Assembly: GCA_964411665.1 (NCBI GenBank)
Contig: CAYPMR010000018.1
Location: forward strand, 1-55,887
Origin: CALFCE01 sp964411665
GTDB lineage: Bacteria; Pseudomonadota; Gammaproteobacteria; Granulosicoccales; Granulosicoccaceae
Direction of reading: 5' to 3'
DNA length: 55,887 nucleotides
Position 1 is the first letter of the stretch, and every line of letters starts with the position of its first letter. The notes under the pieces are model-generated. The model was given only the letters and a program-made list of their open reading frames with translations, did not search any database and was not told where the DNA came from. Positions 44,173 to 52,771 of this stretch are shown here, piece after piece. Both the position numbers and the translations under genes were made by a program.

Positions 44173-45288
44173 TTATGGGATGACAAGACGCTTGATCTCT
44201 GACAGTAAAGTATCAGTAGCTGTATCAGACAAGTGTTTATCTATTATTGCATCGCGACCGCGAGCGCCCCACTCTTCACGCAACTCTGGTGATGACAAAA
44301 GTTTATCTACCATTGCAGCAAAAATATGTGGCTCATTCGGAGTGACCAAAGATTCATTAACAACTACCACGTCCCGCACACCTGGACGGTTTTCCGCCAC
44401 TATGGGTAATCCTGCTAACTGTGCTTCAAGATATACCATGCCAAAAGCCTCATTAACACCGGGCCATAGAAAGATACTGGTACGTTGATATTCTTCTATC
44501 ATTTGAGCTGGATCCAGTTGGCCTCTGAAACTGACCTTGTCTCCAAATGGCTTAAACAGCTCACGAACCTGCTTATGGGCTTTGCCGTCACCAACAATTG
44601 CCAGGGTCCATTCTGTGAATCCAAGGTGCTTTAGCGACTCAGCGATAATTTTATATGATTCCATCTTATCACCCGGTCGATGCATGCCCACGGACAGTAG
44701 ATGAAAACCGCTAAGTTCGGCCGCTGGGGGCAGTTCATCGGGCGTAACATTTAAAAACGGTGGTAAATGCCTTAATGCCTGATCTGCAGGTTTATGTTGT
44801 TGCAAAGCATCTTTGTCACGTTCGGTCAGATAGAAGATAGCATCAGCATCTAGGCAGGCAACATCAGCCAGTCTTGCAAACTCTGCCCATGGACCTTGAT
44901 ATCGCTTTTTTGCGATGCTCGCTTCAATCAGAAGATAGGGTATGTTTAACTCTTTGCTAACAACGGGCCCAATTAAATCCGGGGCCTTGTAGTAGTTATG
45001 GTAAGTAATCCAGGCAAGCCAGCGATTATTGCCACTGTCACTTTGCTTGTGCCTATCATTGAGACTGAGTAGTCGTTCGATCTCCTTCTCAGATTCCGCT
45101 AATAGCTTACCTTGTACATCAGGATCTCCAGCGCCATCGTATATACGCAACTCGGATGCTAGCTCTATCTCCCAACTAGATGCGTTTCTACCTAGAGCGG
45201 CAAATATCCCTCTGGCCATCTCTCGATCGCCTGATGGAATGTGATAGTTTGGCGACTTCATCGGCGCATAAAACGCTAACATTTTCAT
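44173..45288 (-). CDS. Glycosyltransferase family 4 protein
   Basis: A 371-residue GT4-type glycosyltransferase. The N-terminus has MLAFYAPMKSPNYHIPSGDR; the C-terminal donor domain carries LSVGMHRPGDKMESYKIIAE, WTLAIVGDGKAHKQV and the E-x7-E-type motif in WPGVNEAFGMVYLEAQLAGL. It has no membrane segments, so it is a cytoplasmic or peripheral enzyme. It lies 23 bp upstream of the phosphatase gene and 16 bp downstream of another GT4 gene. Confidence 0.88.
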   Translation of the reverse strand: MKMLAFYAPMKSPNYHIPSGDREMARGIFAALGRNASSWEIELASELRIYDGAGDPDVQGKLLAESEKEIERLLSLNDRHKQSDSGNNRWLAWITYHNYYKAPDLIGPVVSKELNIPYLLIEASIAKKRYQGPWAEFARLADVACLDADAIFYLTERDKDALQQHKPADQALRHLPPFLNVTPDELPPAAELSGFHLLSVGMHRPGDKMESYKIIAESLKHLGFTEWTLAIVGDGKAHKQVRELFKPFGDKVSFRGQLDPAQMIEEYQRTSIFLWPGVNEAFGMVYLEAQLAGLPIVAENRPGVRDVVVVNESLVTPNEPHIFAAMVDKLLSSPELREEWGARGRDAIIDKHLSDTATDTLLSEIKRLVIP

Positions 45289-45304
45289 TAGCTCGATATG
45301 TTCA

Positions 45305-46555
45305 CTACACCGAACGTGCCTTCAACATCTCTTGTAGATGACCTTGCAATCGATCCAATCCTGCATCAACGCCAAATTCAGAGCTTAGTCTCTGAAAAGC
45401 CGCCTCTGCCAATGTTGATCGTTTGTCAGCATCCAATGCCAATTGCAGTAGAGCTTGTGAAAGGATGCTCGGGTCATCCTCTACCAGAAGGCCATGAACA
45501 TCATGTTGAATGAACTCGGGAATAGCACTAACTGGCGTGGCGATGATGGGTAATTTTTGCGAGGCAGCTTCCATTAACACATTAGGCAGACCATCTCGGT
45601 CACCATCTTGTGCAACCCTACTGGGTAAGACAAATACATCTGAGTCACGCATCGTCTCAATCACTTGTGGCTGTTCGCATTCCCCCAGCCATTCAATTCT
45701 ATTGGAGACGTTCAGTTCAGTAGCCAGTGTTTGCATTTGATCATTTAAAGCACCACCACCGATGTGTGTCCATTGCCAATCAAGTGTGTCTGGTAATTTG
45801 GCTAGCGCCTGGATCAATCGATCAAATCCTTTTTTTTCTACCAGTCTGCCGACAGAAACAAATTTAATTGTTTGTGTGTCATTGCTTGCATTACGTTCCG
45901 GAGGTGGAGGAAATCGGTTCAGATCAAGTCCGTGATAGACCAATTCAATCATGGATGGCGTATCTGTAAAGCGCTGCAACTGCTGCAATCCGCTAGCTGT
46001 GCAAGTAACTCCAAAACGGGCTCCGTGATTCGCTGGATCCAGTTTTTCTTGAATCTCCCAATCAGGTGAGGTCCATATATCCTTGGCATGCGCCGAGAAC
46101 CCCCAGGGTAACCTGTGGATAATGGCCGCATAGCGTGCAACTGAAGACGGTGTATGTAAAAAATGCGCATAGATCCCGTGCGTTCCAGGTGTCAAATCAG
46201 CTGCCATAACCAGGCTCTGACCAAAGCGTCTAATTCGGTTACGAGTGAAATCTCGCTTTAAATCTTTAAACCAGAGCCTCCAAGCTATCGAATAATACGG
46301 TTTACGTCGAATTTTCCACCAGGCTTTCAGAACACGCAGCGGCTCTGTATGCAGATATTCGGGCAAATAATAAATATCAGCAGAAACTGCTTCGTGTAGT
46401 GGGTGTTTTTTGTCATTAGCCGGGTAACGTAATGACCAGATTGTGAAATTCACGCCTCGTGCTTCAAGGGCGGCAAGTTCCTGAGCAACGAATGTCTCTG
46501 ATAATCGAGGCCAGCATTTGACCACGATAGCAAGTTTGGCGGGATTGGAAGACAT
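45305..46555 (-). CDS. Glycosyltransferase family 4 protein (WcaL/AmsK-like)
   Basis: A 416-residue GT4 enzyme similar in layout to colanic-acid type transferases: the start KLAIVVKCWPRLSETFVAQE is characteristic of that group, HAKDIW sits near residue 160, KFVSVGRLVEKKGFDRLIQA opens the donor domain, and LPSRVAQDGDRDGLPNVLME carries the catalytic Glu pair. The start is 2 bp from the stop of the upstream gene. It probably elongates an exopolysaccharide or glycolipid. Confidence 0.9.
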   Translation of the reverse strand: MSSNPAKLAIVVKCWPRLSETFVAQELAALEARGVNFTIWSLRYPANDKKHPLHEAVSADIYYLPEYLHTEPLRVLKAWWKIRRKPYYSIAWRLWFKDLKRDFTRNRIRRFGQSLVMAADLTPGTHGIYAHFLHTPSSVARYAAIIHRLPWGFSAHAKDIWTSPDWEIQEKLDPANHGARFGVTCTASGLQQLQRFTDTPSMIELVYHGLDLNRFPPPPERNASNDTQTIKFVSVGRLVEKKGFDRLIQALAKLPDTLDWQWTHIGGGALNDQMQTLATELNVSNRIEWLGECEQPQVIETMRDSDVFVLPSRVAQDGDRDGLPNVLMEAASQKLPIIATPVSAIPEFIQHDVHGLLVEDDPSILSQALLQLALDADKRSTLAEAAFQRLSSEFGVDAGLDRLQGHLQEMLKARSV

Positions 46556-46557
46556 CG

Positions 46558-47778
46558 CTAATCAGCAACAGACGATTGGTGTCCGAGAATCTTGTTTGCT
46601 CTGGCCGCGACGAAGGGTAGACCACCGAGTAAATCCGTAGCACCGCCTGCAGAGGGCGGTGGCTGGTTCGGCAATTGGCTAATAGCGTTAATCATACTTG
46701 TCGCGCCAGTACCGTCTCGCTCTTTGTCAAGCATACGAATAAGGCCAAGCTCTTCTGCTCTGGAGGCTCGTATATATTGTTCCAGACGAGGTTTGGTACG
46801 TGGCACGATAACCGTAGGAACGTCGCAGGACAGAATCTCGCAAAACACATTGTATCCACCCATAGCCACCACACCGCTTGCGCCTGCCATCAGGTTTTCC
46901 ATTTGTGACTCAAAACCGAGTGCTGTTATCCTGCCCTGAAGAGCATCAACACGTCGATCAAATTCAGCACGTAGATCACCGCTGAGAAATGGGCCGTATA
47001 CAAGTACGGCATCGGGCGACAAATCAGGTGCCTGTTCATAGGCACTGATTACCTGATCAATCAATGCCCTGCCATCACCACCACCACCTGCAGTAACGAG
47101 CACATAAGGTTTACCTAAATCAGTTGGTGCGCCTGAAAACTCACGTTTAAGATACCCGGTCCAATGCATGCGCGATTGCACCCGTTCCGACAGACTAAAT
47201 TTTTGTAGTGGATCGTATATTGATTTCAATCCGTATATCCATATTTCGTCATAGAATTTCTCAACGGCGTCCAGTACGCCCTTACGTTGCCATTCTTCGC
47301 GCAATGGATCAGGACTATCAAGAACGTCGCGTAAGCCCAGTACCAGCTTTGTATCATGACTGCTTTTTAACCAATCCAGCGCAGGTAAAAGTTCACCACG
47401 AAATCCGGTAGCCTCTTTGTCGACAATAAATAAATCAGGCTTAAACTCTTTAACCAGCGCTGTGATCAATGCAGAACGAACAGTAGTTATACCGTCGATA
47501 TCGAAACTCAGTTTATCCGATATATAGGAACCGTCAGCGCGCTTGGTAACTCCTGGCAAGCGCACGTAGTCAACACGTTCGGGAAAAGAGAAGCGTCCGG
47601 CAACGGTGGAACCGGTTATAATTAGTGCTGAAATATTGTTATTGGTTTCAGTCAATGCAGTTGCCAGCGTCCTGCTGCGACGCAAGTGCCCTAGTCCGAA
47701 AGTATCATGACTATAGAAAAGCACTCTGGCGGACTGGGCAGACGGTGAACTTTCCGGTTTACTGATTGTCTCGTTCAT
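46558..47778 (-). CDS. Glycosyltransferase, GT-B fold (COG4671-like)
   Basis: A 406-residue GT-B protein heading the operon. The motif FYSHDTFGLGHLRRSRTLAT has the G-x-GH-x-x-R loop; VTAGGGGDGRALIDQ and AMGGYNVFCEILSCDVPTVI form the donor site. It is related to the enzyme encoded at 42345-43544. The frame opens 14 codons earlier, but AGGTGG about 8 nt before ATG 47778 supports the start chosen here. The N-terminus carries a short Ser/Pro-rich extension. Confidence 0.85.
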   Translation of the reverse strand: MNETISKPESSPSAQSARVLFYSHDTFGLGHLRRSRTLATALTETNNNISALIITGSTVAGRFSFPERVDYVRLPGVTKRADGSYISDKLSFDIDGITTVRSALITALVKEFKPDLFIVDKEATGFRGELLPALDWLKSSHDTKLVLGLRDVLDSPDPLREEWQRKGVLDAVEKFYDEIWIYGLKSIYDPLQKFSLSERVQSRMHWTGYLKREFSGAPTDLGKPYVLVTAGGGGDGRALIDQVISAYEQAPDLSPDAVLVYGPFLSGDLRAEFDRRVDALQGRITALGFESQMENLMAGASGVVAMGGYNVFCEILSCDVPTVIVPRTKPRLEQYIRASRAEELGLIRMLDKERDGTGATSMINAISQLPNQPPPSAGGATDLLGGLPFVAARANKILGHQSSVAD

Positions 47779-48111
47779 ACTTCGAACCACCTGTTTTTGG
47801 GCAACATCTCGAATACGCAAAACGAGATACTATTCTCTTGATATTGCATATCAGACAGATTTCTGGAAGAAAGCTGGATAATCTGGCACACCAATAGCCT
47901 AAACAATAGCCTGGCAGGTTATTCGCAACTATCGGACATGGCCAAGCGCCTTTTTAAACTCAGACAAATTGTGATGGTCAATCAATTATCCCGGACGTTA
48001 TTACACAAGCTTTCCGGAAGCTATTCAGGCCAACACTGTGACTATCCCACAGTGCTTTGCGAGCATTCCTTTGCACAATACATTATCAACTATAGCAGGG
48101 GATCATAATTC
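47779..48111. other. Divergent promoter region, glycan operon / mscS
   Basis: About 333 bp between divergent starts. No gene, RNA or repeat is evident. AGGGG about 12-16 nt before ATG 48112 is the ribosome binding site of the channel gene. Promoters for both directions must lie here, but no strong consensus pair is visible. Confidence 0.5.
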
Positions 48112-50511
48112 ATGATTCGACGATTATCCCGTAATTCCGTCGTCCTGACTCTGTGTTTTCTGCTGCTGATATCGATAGGGGCTGTTTCAGCACAATCTCT
48201 CGCTGAGCCAGGCGCCTCAACTGCACTGAATGAGTCCAGTTTGATCGATGATTTGGTCACTCGTGCCGAACAGAGCGGTGCCAGCATTATCGTCATTAAT
48301 CCGTCATCCAATGGCGAAAATAACGGCAGAAATGCTCTCAATGAGATTGCCCCGGAAGACCATGGCGATTCAAGCGTGGAATTCACGGCATTCATGTCAA
48401 TTCAGAGCTCGGCACTGGTATTCAGAGATCGACTAAAAGCCAAGCTGTCCGCATTGCCCTACTCCTATCAATTAGCAGTAAGCACGATTAAATCTAAAAG
48501 TCCCAGTAACGACCTTGATGGATTTTCCAGGATTTTCTATTGGTCGATAGCCTTGTTGATATTCGGAATTTTAATTGAGTATCTTTTATACACGAAGTTT
48601 GTCGTCAATCGTTTTCTCAAGAGCCGATTAAAAGAAAACCCTCAAGGCTATACAGAAAAACTACCAGTACTTATCTCTCGAGCGATTTTGAGGTTCGGCG
48701 GCGTCATACTGTCAATGATTGTTGCATACACTCTGGGGTCATACTTATTTGCAAACGCCGTGATTACGCCTCCGGTGCAGTTCACTATTGCTGTGATCTA
48801 TCTTGGATATGCACTGTGCCGGATTGTAGCTATTACCTGGCGAATTATTCTGGTGCCCTATCTAAGTCAATACAGAATTCCACAATTCAACAATTCTGAT
48901 GCACTCAGTCTTTTTTACTGGCTGACAATTGGCGCGATTATCAATATCATCGCCGATTTATCTTCAATCTGGATTACGGAAGTTGCACAGAACGGCGAGA
49001 TAGATGCAGCCCTTATGTCTGTTAGCGGGTTGTTTATAACCTTGTATAACACGGCAATGGTGGTGACCAACAGACGTTCCATTTCGCGAGCACTAAGAAA
49101 TGGTAAATCCCTGGAGGCAACCTCAGGATTGATGCGCTTCATATCGCGCCTCTGGGTACCCGTTTCGATTTTATATTTTCTGTTTTCGTGGCTTGAAATA
49201 AGCTATCGACTGGTGATGGATTTAACTCTTTCCACACCGTTGATCGCCGGAGCCTACGGTATTTTAATTTCAATTATCATTGTCTACGGACTTATCAACT
49301 ATGTTATCGAGCGCTTCTTTCAGCGTGAAAGAGCGTTAGCAAAAAATGCTACAACGGATGATATGGTTATTGATCCAGTTTCCAGTTCAATTGAGCAAAA
49401 TGATGATGTGGCTCAAGAAGTTATGGAAGTGGAGTCTCACGATGTTGACAGTCGCTATGTACTTAACAGCTATGAAGATCTCTCACGCAGAGTCGCGGGT
49501 ATTTTGTCAGTTATGGCAGGTTTTTGGGCATTAACCAGTATATGGGACTTAAATAGCAACTCGTTCTACAACGGCATCGTCACTCGTGGCCTGGATGTAC
49601 TGTTTATTCTCTTTATCGGTTATATCGTCTATCAGATCGTGCGTATCTGGATCGATAACAAGATCCACGAAGAGGGCGCTGATGAGATAGCAGTTGCACC
49701 TGGTGATGAAGGCGGAGCATCAGGTTCCAGCCGAATTGCTACGCTACTGCCATTATTTCGTAATTTCATGTTAGTGGTTGTAGCCGTTTCTGTTTTATTC
49801 AGCGTATTGCTCGAGCTCGGTATCAATGTCAGTCCATTATTTGCCGGAGCCGGTGTCGTTGGGTTAGCAATTGGCTTTGGTTCTCAGGCACTGGTAAAAG
49901 ATATATTTTCTGGCGCTTTTTTCCTATTTGATGATGCGTTTCGCAAGGGTGAGTATGTTGACATTGGCGAAGTTAAAGGGACAGTAGAGAATATATCAGT
50001 ACGTTCGTTTCAATTGCGCCACCATCTGGGGCCTTTGCACACAATTCCATTCGGTGAGATACAACATCTAACCAATTTTTCCCGTGACTGGGTCATGATG
50101 AAACTTCCCTTGCGTTTGACTTATGATACCGACCCGGAAAAAGTCCGCAAGCTAATCAAGAAACTCGGACAGCAACTCGCCGATGATCCGGAGATTGGAG
50201 AAAACTTCCTGCAACCGCTTAAATCTCAAGGTGTTATCGAGATGCAGGATTCAGCAATGATTGTGCGCGTAAAATTCATGACTCGCCCGGGAGATCAGTG
50301 GACAATCCGCAAACGTGTGTTTCAGGAAATAAGAGATCTGTTTTATCGCGAAGGAATCAAATTCGCACATCGCGAGGTAACGGTGCGTCTGGCAGGCGAT
50401 GATGTCGAGGGCATATCGGATGCAGACAAAAAAGCTATAGCAGCTGCTGCTCTGGGTGACGATGAGGAGATGGCCGGAAATTCAGGCAAAACCGGCGGCG
50501 ATGATCGTTAA
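48112..50511 (+). CDS. Large MscS-family mechanosensitive ion channel
   Basis: A 799-residue inner-membrane channel that opens on membrane tension. A signal peptide (cleavage near VSAQ, about residue 27) precedes a periplasmic segment of about 110 residues, then about ten hydrophobic helices, an acidic cytoplasmic-type insert at about 420-455, and the conserved MscS core. The pore helix is AGAGVVGLAIGFGSQALVKD at about residues 575-594, followed by the FDDAFRKGEYVDIGEVKGTV beta domain. The C-terminus ends in an acidic/Gly tail. Much larger than minimal MscS (286 residues), comparable to the MscK/YbdG-like groups. Confidence 0.93.
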   Translation: MIRRLSRNSVVLTLCFLLLISIGAVSAQSLAEPGASTALNESSLIDDLVTRAEQSGASIIVINPSSNGENNGRNALNEIAPEDHGDSSVEFTAFMSIQSSALVFRDRLKAKLSALPYSYQLAVSTIKSKSPSNDLDGFSRIFYWSIALLIFGILIEYLLYTKFVVNRFLKSRLKENPQGYTEKLPVLISRAILRFGGVILSMIVAYTLGSYLFANAVITPPVQFTIAVIYLGYALCRIVAITWRIILVPYLSQYRIPQFNNSDALSLFYWLTIGAIINIIADLSSIWITEVAQNGEIDAALMSVSGLFITLYNTAMVVTNRRSISRALRNGKSLEATSGLMRFISRLWVPVSILYFLFSWLEISYRLVMDLTLSTPLIAGAYGILISIIIVYGLINYVIERFFQRERALAKNATTDDMVIDPVSSSIEQNDDVAQEVMEVESHDVDSRYVLNSYEDLSRRVAGILSVMAGFWALTSIWDLNSNSFYNGIVTRGLDVLFILFIGYIVYQIVRIWIDNKIHEEGADEIAVAPGDEGGASGSSRIATLLPLFRNFMLVVVAVSVLFSVLLELGINVSPLFAGAGVVGLAIGFGSQALVKDIFSGAFFLFDDAFRKGEYVDIGEVKGTVENISVRSFQLRHHLGPLHTIPFGEIQHLTNFSRDWVMMKLPLRLTYDTDPEKVRKLIKKLGQQLADDPEIGENFLQPLKSQGVIEMQDSAMIVRVKFMTRPGDQWTIRKRVFQEIRDLFYREGIKFAHREVTVRLAGDDVEGISDADKKAIAAAALGDDEEMAGNSGKTGGDDR

Positions 50512-50537
50512 TCGATAAATGCCGATAAATACTTAAT

Positions 50538-50562
50538 GGGGATTGATCATTAATCAATCCCC
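50538..50562. terminator. Hairpin between convergent mscS and peptide transporter genes
   Basis: A perfect 10-bp stem GGGGATTGAT (50538-50547) with ATCAATCCCC (50553-50562) and a 5-nt CATTA loop, midway between two convergent stops. Flanks are only mildly T-rich or A-rich, but the position suggests bidirectional termination. Confidence 0.8.
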
Positions 50563-50588
50563 CACTTTGCGTTGAATCGAATATTTTT

Positions 50589-51746
50589 CTAGTGACTATA
50601 GGGATCCAGTGAATCTCTCAGACCATCGCCCAGGAAATTGAACGCCAATACCACCAGAATTATTGGCAACATGGGAATGGCAGTCCACGGATAAATTTCT
50701 ATCGCGGCCAGGTTTTGCGCATCGTTCAGCATAACTCCCCAGCTAACAGCCGGTGCCCTGAGCCCCAAACCAAGAAACGACAGTGCCGTTTCACCAAGAA
50801 TCATACCTGGTATGGACAACATGGCACTGGCTATAAGATGGCTGGCAAAGTTCGGTAGAAGATGTTTGCGAATAACCCGCGAAGGCTTCGCACCCATCAT
50901 TTCAGCCGCCTGCACAAATTGTTCTTCACGCAGACTCAGAAATTTGGCCCTGACAGCACGCGCCAGACCTGGCCAATCGAGTATGCCGAGTATTATGGAG
51001 ATCACAAAAAAAACGACTACCGGACCCCAGTGGGAAGGCACTGCTGCTGAAAGTGCCAGCCACAGTGGCAGCTCGGGTAGCGATCGCAGAATCTCTATGA
51101 CGCGCTGTATGGTCCAGTCCGTCTTGCCGCCGAAATAACCGGCGATGCTCCCGAACAAGATACCCAAGGTAAATGATACGGCAATACCGATCAAACCAAC
51201 GGTTAACGATAATTGAGCACCGTAGAGGATACGTGAGAAAACATCTCGACCAAGTCTGTCTGATCCGAGTAAAAATATAGTCGCTTCACCCGGTGCACAA
51301 AATAGATGCCTGTCCATTTTTAGCAGTCCCAGAAAGCGATAACTTGAGCCTTTACAAAAAAACTCAAGCGCTACGGGTTCAGATTCATTAGTTTCATAAT
51401 TCCAGCGAAAATTTTCGAGATCCGCTTTGGCAGTCGTTTTGTAAACATGAGGGCCTATAAATTTGCCATCATGAAAAAAGGATATACCTTGAGGCGGCGC
51501 ATACAAATGCGAGGCTTGACGCTCATTTGCCGTATAGGGCGCAATAAAACCTGCAAACGGCAGCATAAGATAGGAAAAAGCCAGAAACAAACCTGAAATC
51601 AAAGCAAGTCGATGACGCTTGAATCGACGCCATATCAACACCCAATCTGGCGCATCGAACTCGGGATTTTCAGTGACTTGCCCGCTACCTTGATTCAGAT
51701 CAAAGGAAGCATCGTTTACATATCGACCATCAGATTGAATGCTCAT
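50589..51746 (-). CDS. Peptide-type ABC transporter permease (DppC/YejE-like)
   Basis: A 385-residue permease of the oligopeptide/dipeptide importer family. An about 45-residue cytoplasmic N-terminus precedes the first helix; between helix 1 and the family motif GSDRLGRDVFSRILYGAQLS lies an unusually long periplasmic stretch of about 100 residues, as in YejE-type permeases. The coupling loop appears as AAEMMGAKPSRVIRKHLLPN. It overlaps the start of the upstream permease by 4 bp and is the last gene of the transporter operon. Confidence 0.93.
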   Translation of the reverse strand: MSIQSDGRYVNDASFDLNQGSGQVTENPEFDAPDWVLIWRRFKRHRLALISGLFLAFSYLMLPFAGFIAPYTANERQASHLYAPPQGISFFHDGKFIGPHVYKTTAKADLENFRWNYETNESEPVALEFFCKGSSYRFLGLLKMDRHLFCAPGEATIFLLGSDRLGRDVFSRILYGAQLSLTVGLIGIAVSFTLGILFGSIAGYFGGKTDWTIQRVIEILRSLPELPLWLALSAAVPSHWGPVVVFFVISIILGILDWPGLARAVRAKFLSLREEQFVQAAEMMGAKPSRVIRKHLLPNFASHLIASAMLSIPGMILGETALSFLGLGLRAPAVSWGVMLNDAQNLAAIEIYPWTAIPMLPIILVVLAFNFLGDGLRDSLDPYSH

Positions 51747-52771
51747 CGGTCACGCGATCCAAAACGTATACGTGGATCCAGCAGCATGAGCAGCACATCC
51801 GATATAACTGTCCCTAGCAACGTTAGCGCGGCTACAAACAACAATATAAATCCTGCCAGGAATTGATCCTGACTTTTTAGAGCTGCCAATAATGCAGGAC
51901 CGATTGTTTGCAATCCTAGCACCACAGAGACCAGCACTGAACCCGACACCAGTGACGGGATAAGATTGCCGATGTCTGCAACAAAAGGATTAAGAGCGAC
52001 TCGAAGTGGATATTTTCTGAGCATCGTTCGCGGTGGAACACCCTTGGCTACTGCTGTCGTTACATAAGGCTTGTTTAATTCGTCCAGCATATTGGCTCGA
52101 AGACGCTGCATCATCGCAGCTGCTCCGGCTGTACCTATGACAAATGTAGGGACGATCAGATGCAACAAGATGGATTTAATCTTGGCCAGGCTCATCGGCT
52201 CACCTTCGAGCTCAGGAGCCATCAAGCCACCTATGGGCAAGTCGAACCAGCGATTACCATAATAAAACAAAATAAGGGCAAGAAGAAAATTAGGCGTTGC
52301 CAAACCTAAATAGCCGATAAAAGAGGTGCTGTAGTCCACCCAGGTTCTGGATCTCGCTGCAGCGAGAACGCCGAGCGGTAAGGCCACCATGTAAACAAAA
52401 AGGACTGCAACCAGATTAACCAGTATCGTCATCCATACGGCTTGCCCAACCACATCCGCAACCGGTTGATCGAACTCGAAAGACCAACCGAAGTCGCCTT
52501 GTAGAATGCCGGAAAAGCCATGAGGCCCTGGTATCAGGCCAATCCAGATCAAATACTGTTCAGGTAGAGAACGGTCGAGTGCATATTCCTTGCGAAGAAA
52601 CTCTGCATTGGCAACACCGGACTCTTGTCCTGTTGCACGAAGTTCCGCAATTTGATTACTTAGATAATCGCCTGGCGGCAGATTGATAATAAGAAATACA
52701 AGCGCTGACACCAGCAATAGTGTCAGTGCCATTGTCATTAGACGAAAACATGCAAATCGCAGAATAACCAT
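51743..52771 (-). CDS. Peptide-type ABC transporter permease (DppB/YejB-like)
   Basis: A 342-residue permease with six predicted helices. The N-terminal helix ends in FLIINLPPGDYLS, a DppB-type hallmark (F-x-x-PGDP in others), and the coupling loop is AKGVPPRTMLRKYPLRVALN. Its first base overlaps the last base of the binding-protein stop (ATG/TGA overlap). Together with the neighbouring permease it forms the membrane channel. Confidence 0.94.
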   Translation of the reverse strand: MVILRFACFRLMTMALTLLLVSALVFLIINLPPGDYLSNQIAELRATGQESGVANAEFLRKEYALDRSLPEQYLIWIGLIPGPHGFSGILQGDFGWSFEFDQPVADVVGQAVWMTILVNLVAVLFVYMVALPLGVLAAARSRTWVDYSTSFIGYLGLATPNFLLALILFYYGNRWFDLPIGGLMAPELEGEPMSLAKIKSILLHLIVPTFVIGTAGAAAMMQRLRANMLDELNKPYVTTAVAKGVPPRTMLRKYPLRVALNPFVADIGNLIPSLVSGSVLVSVVLGLQTIGPALLAALKSQDQFLAGFILLFVAALTLLGTVISDVLLMLLDPRIRFGSRDR

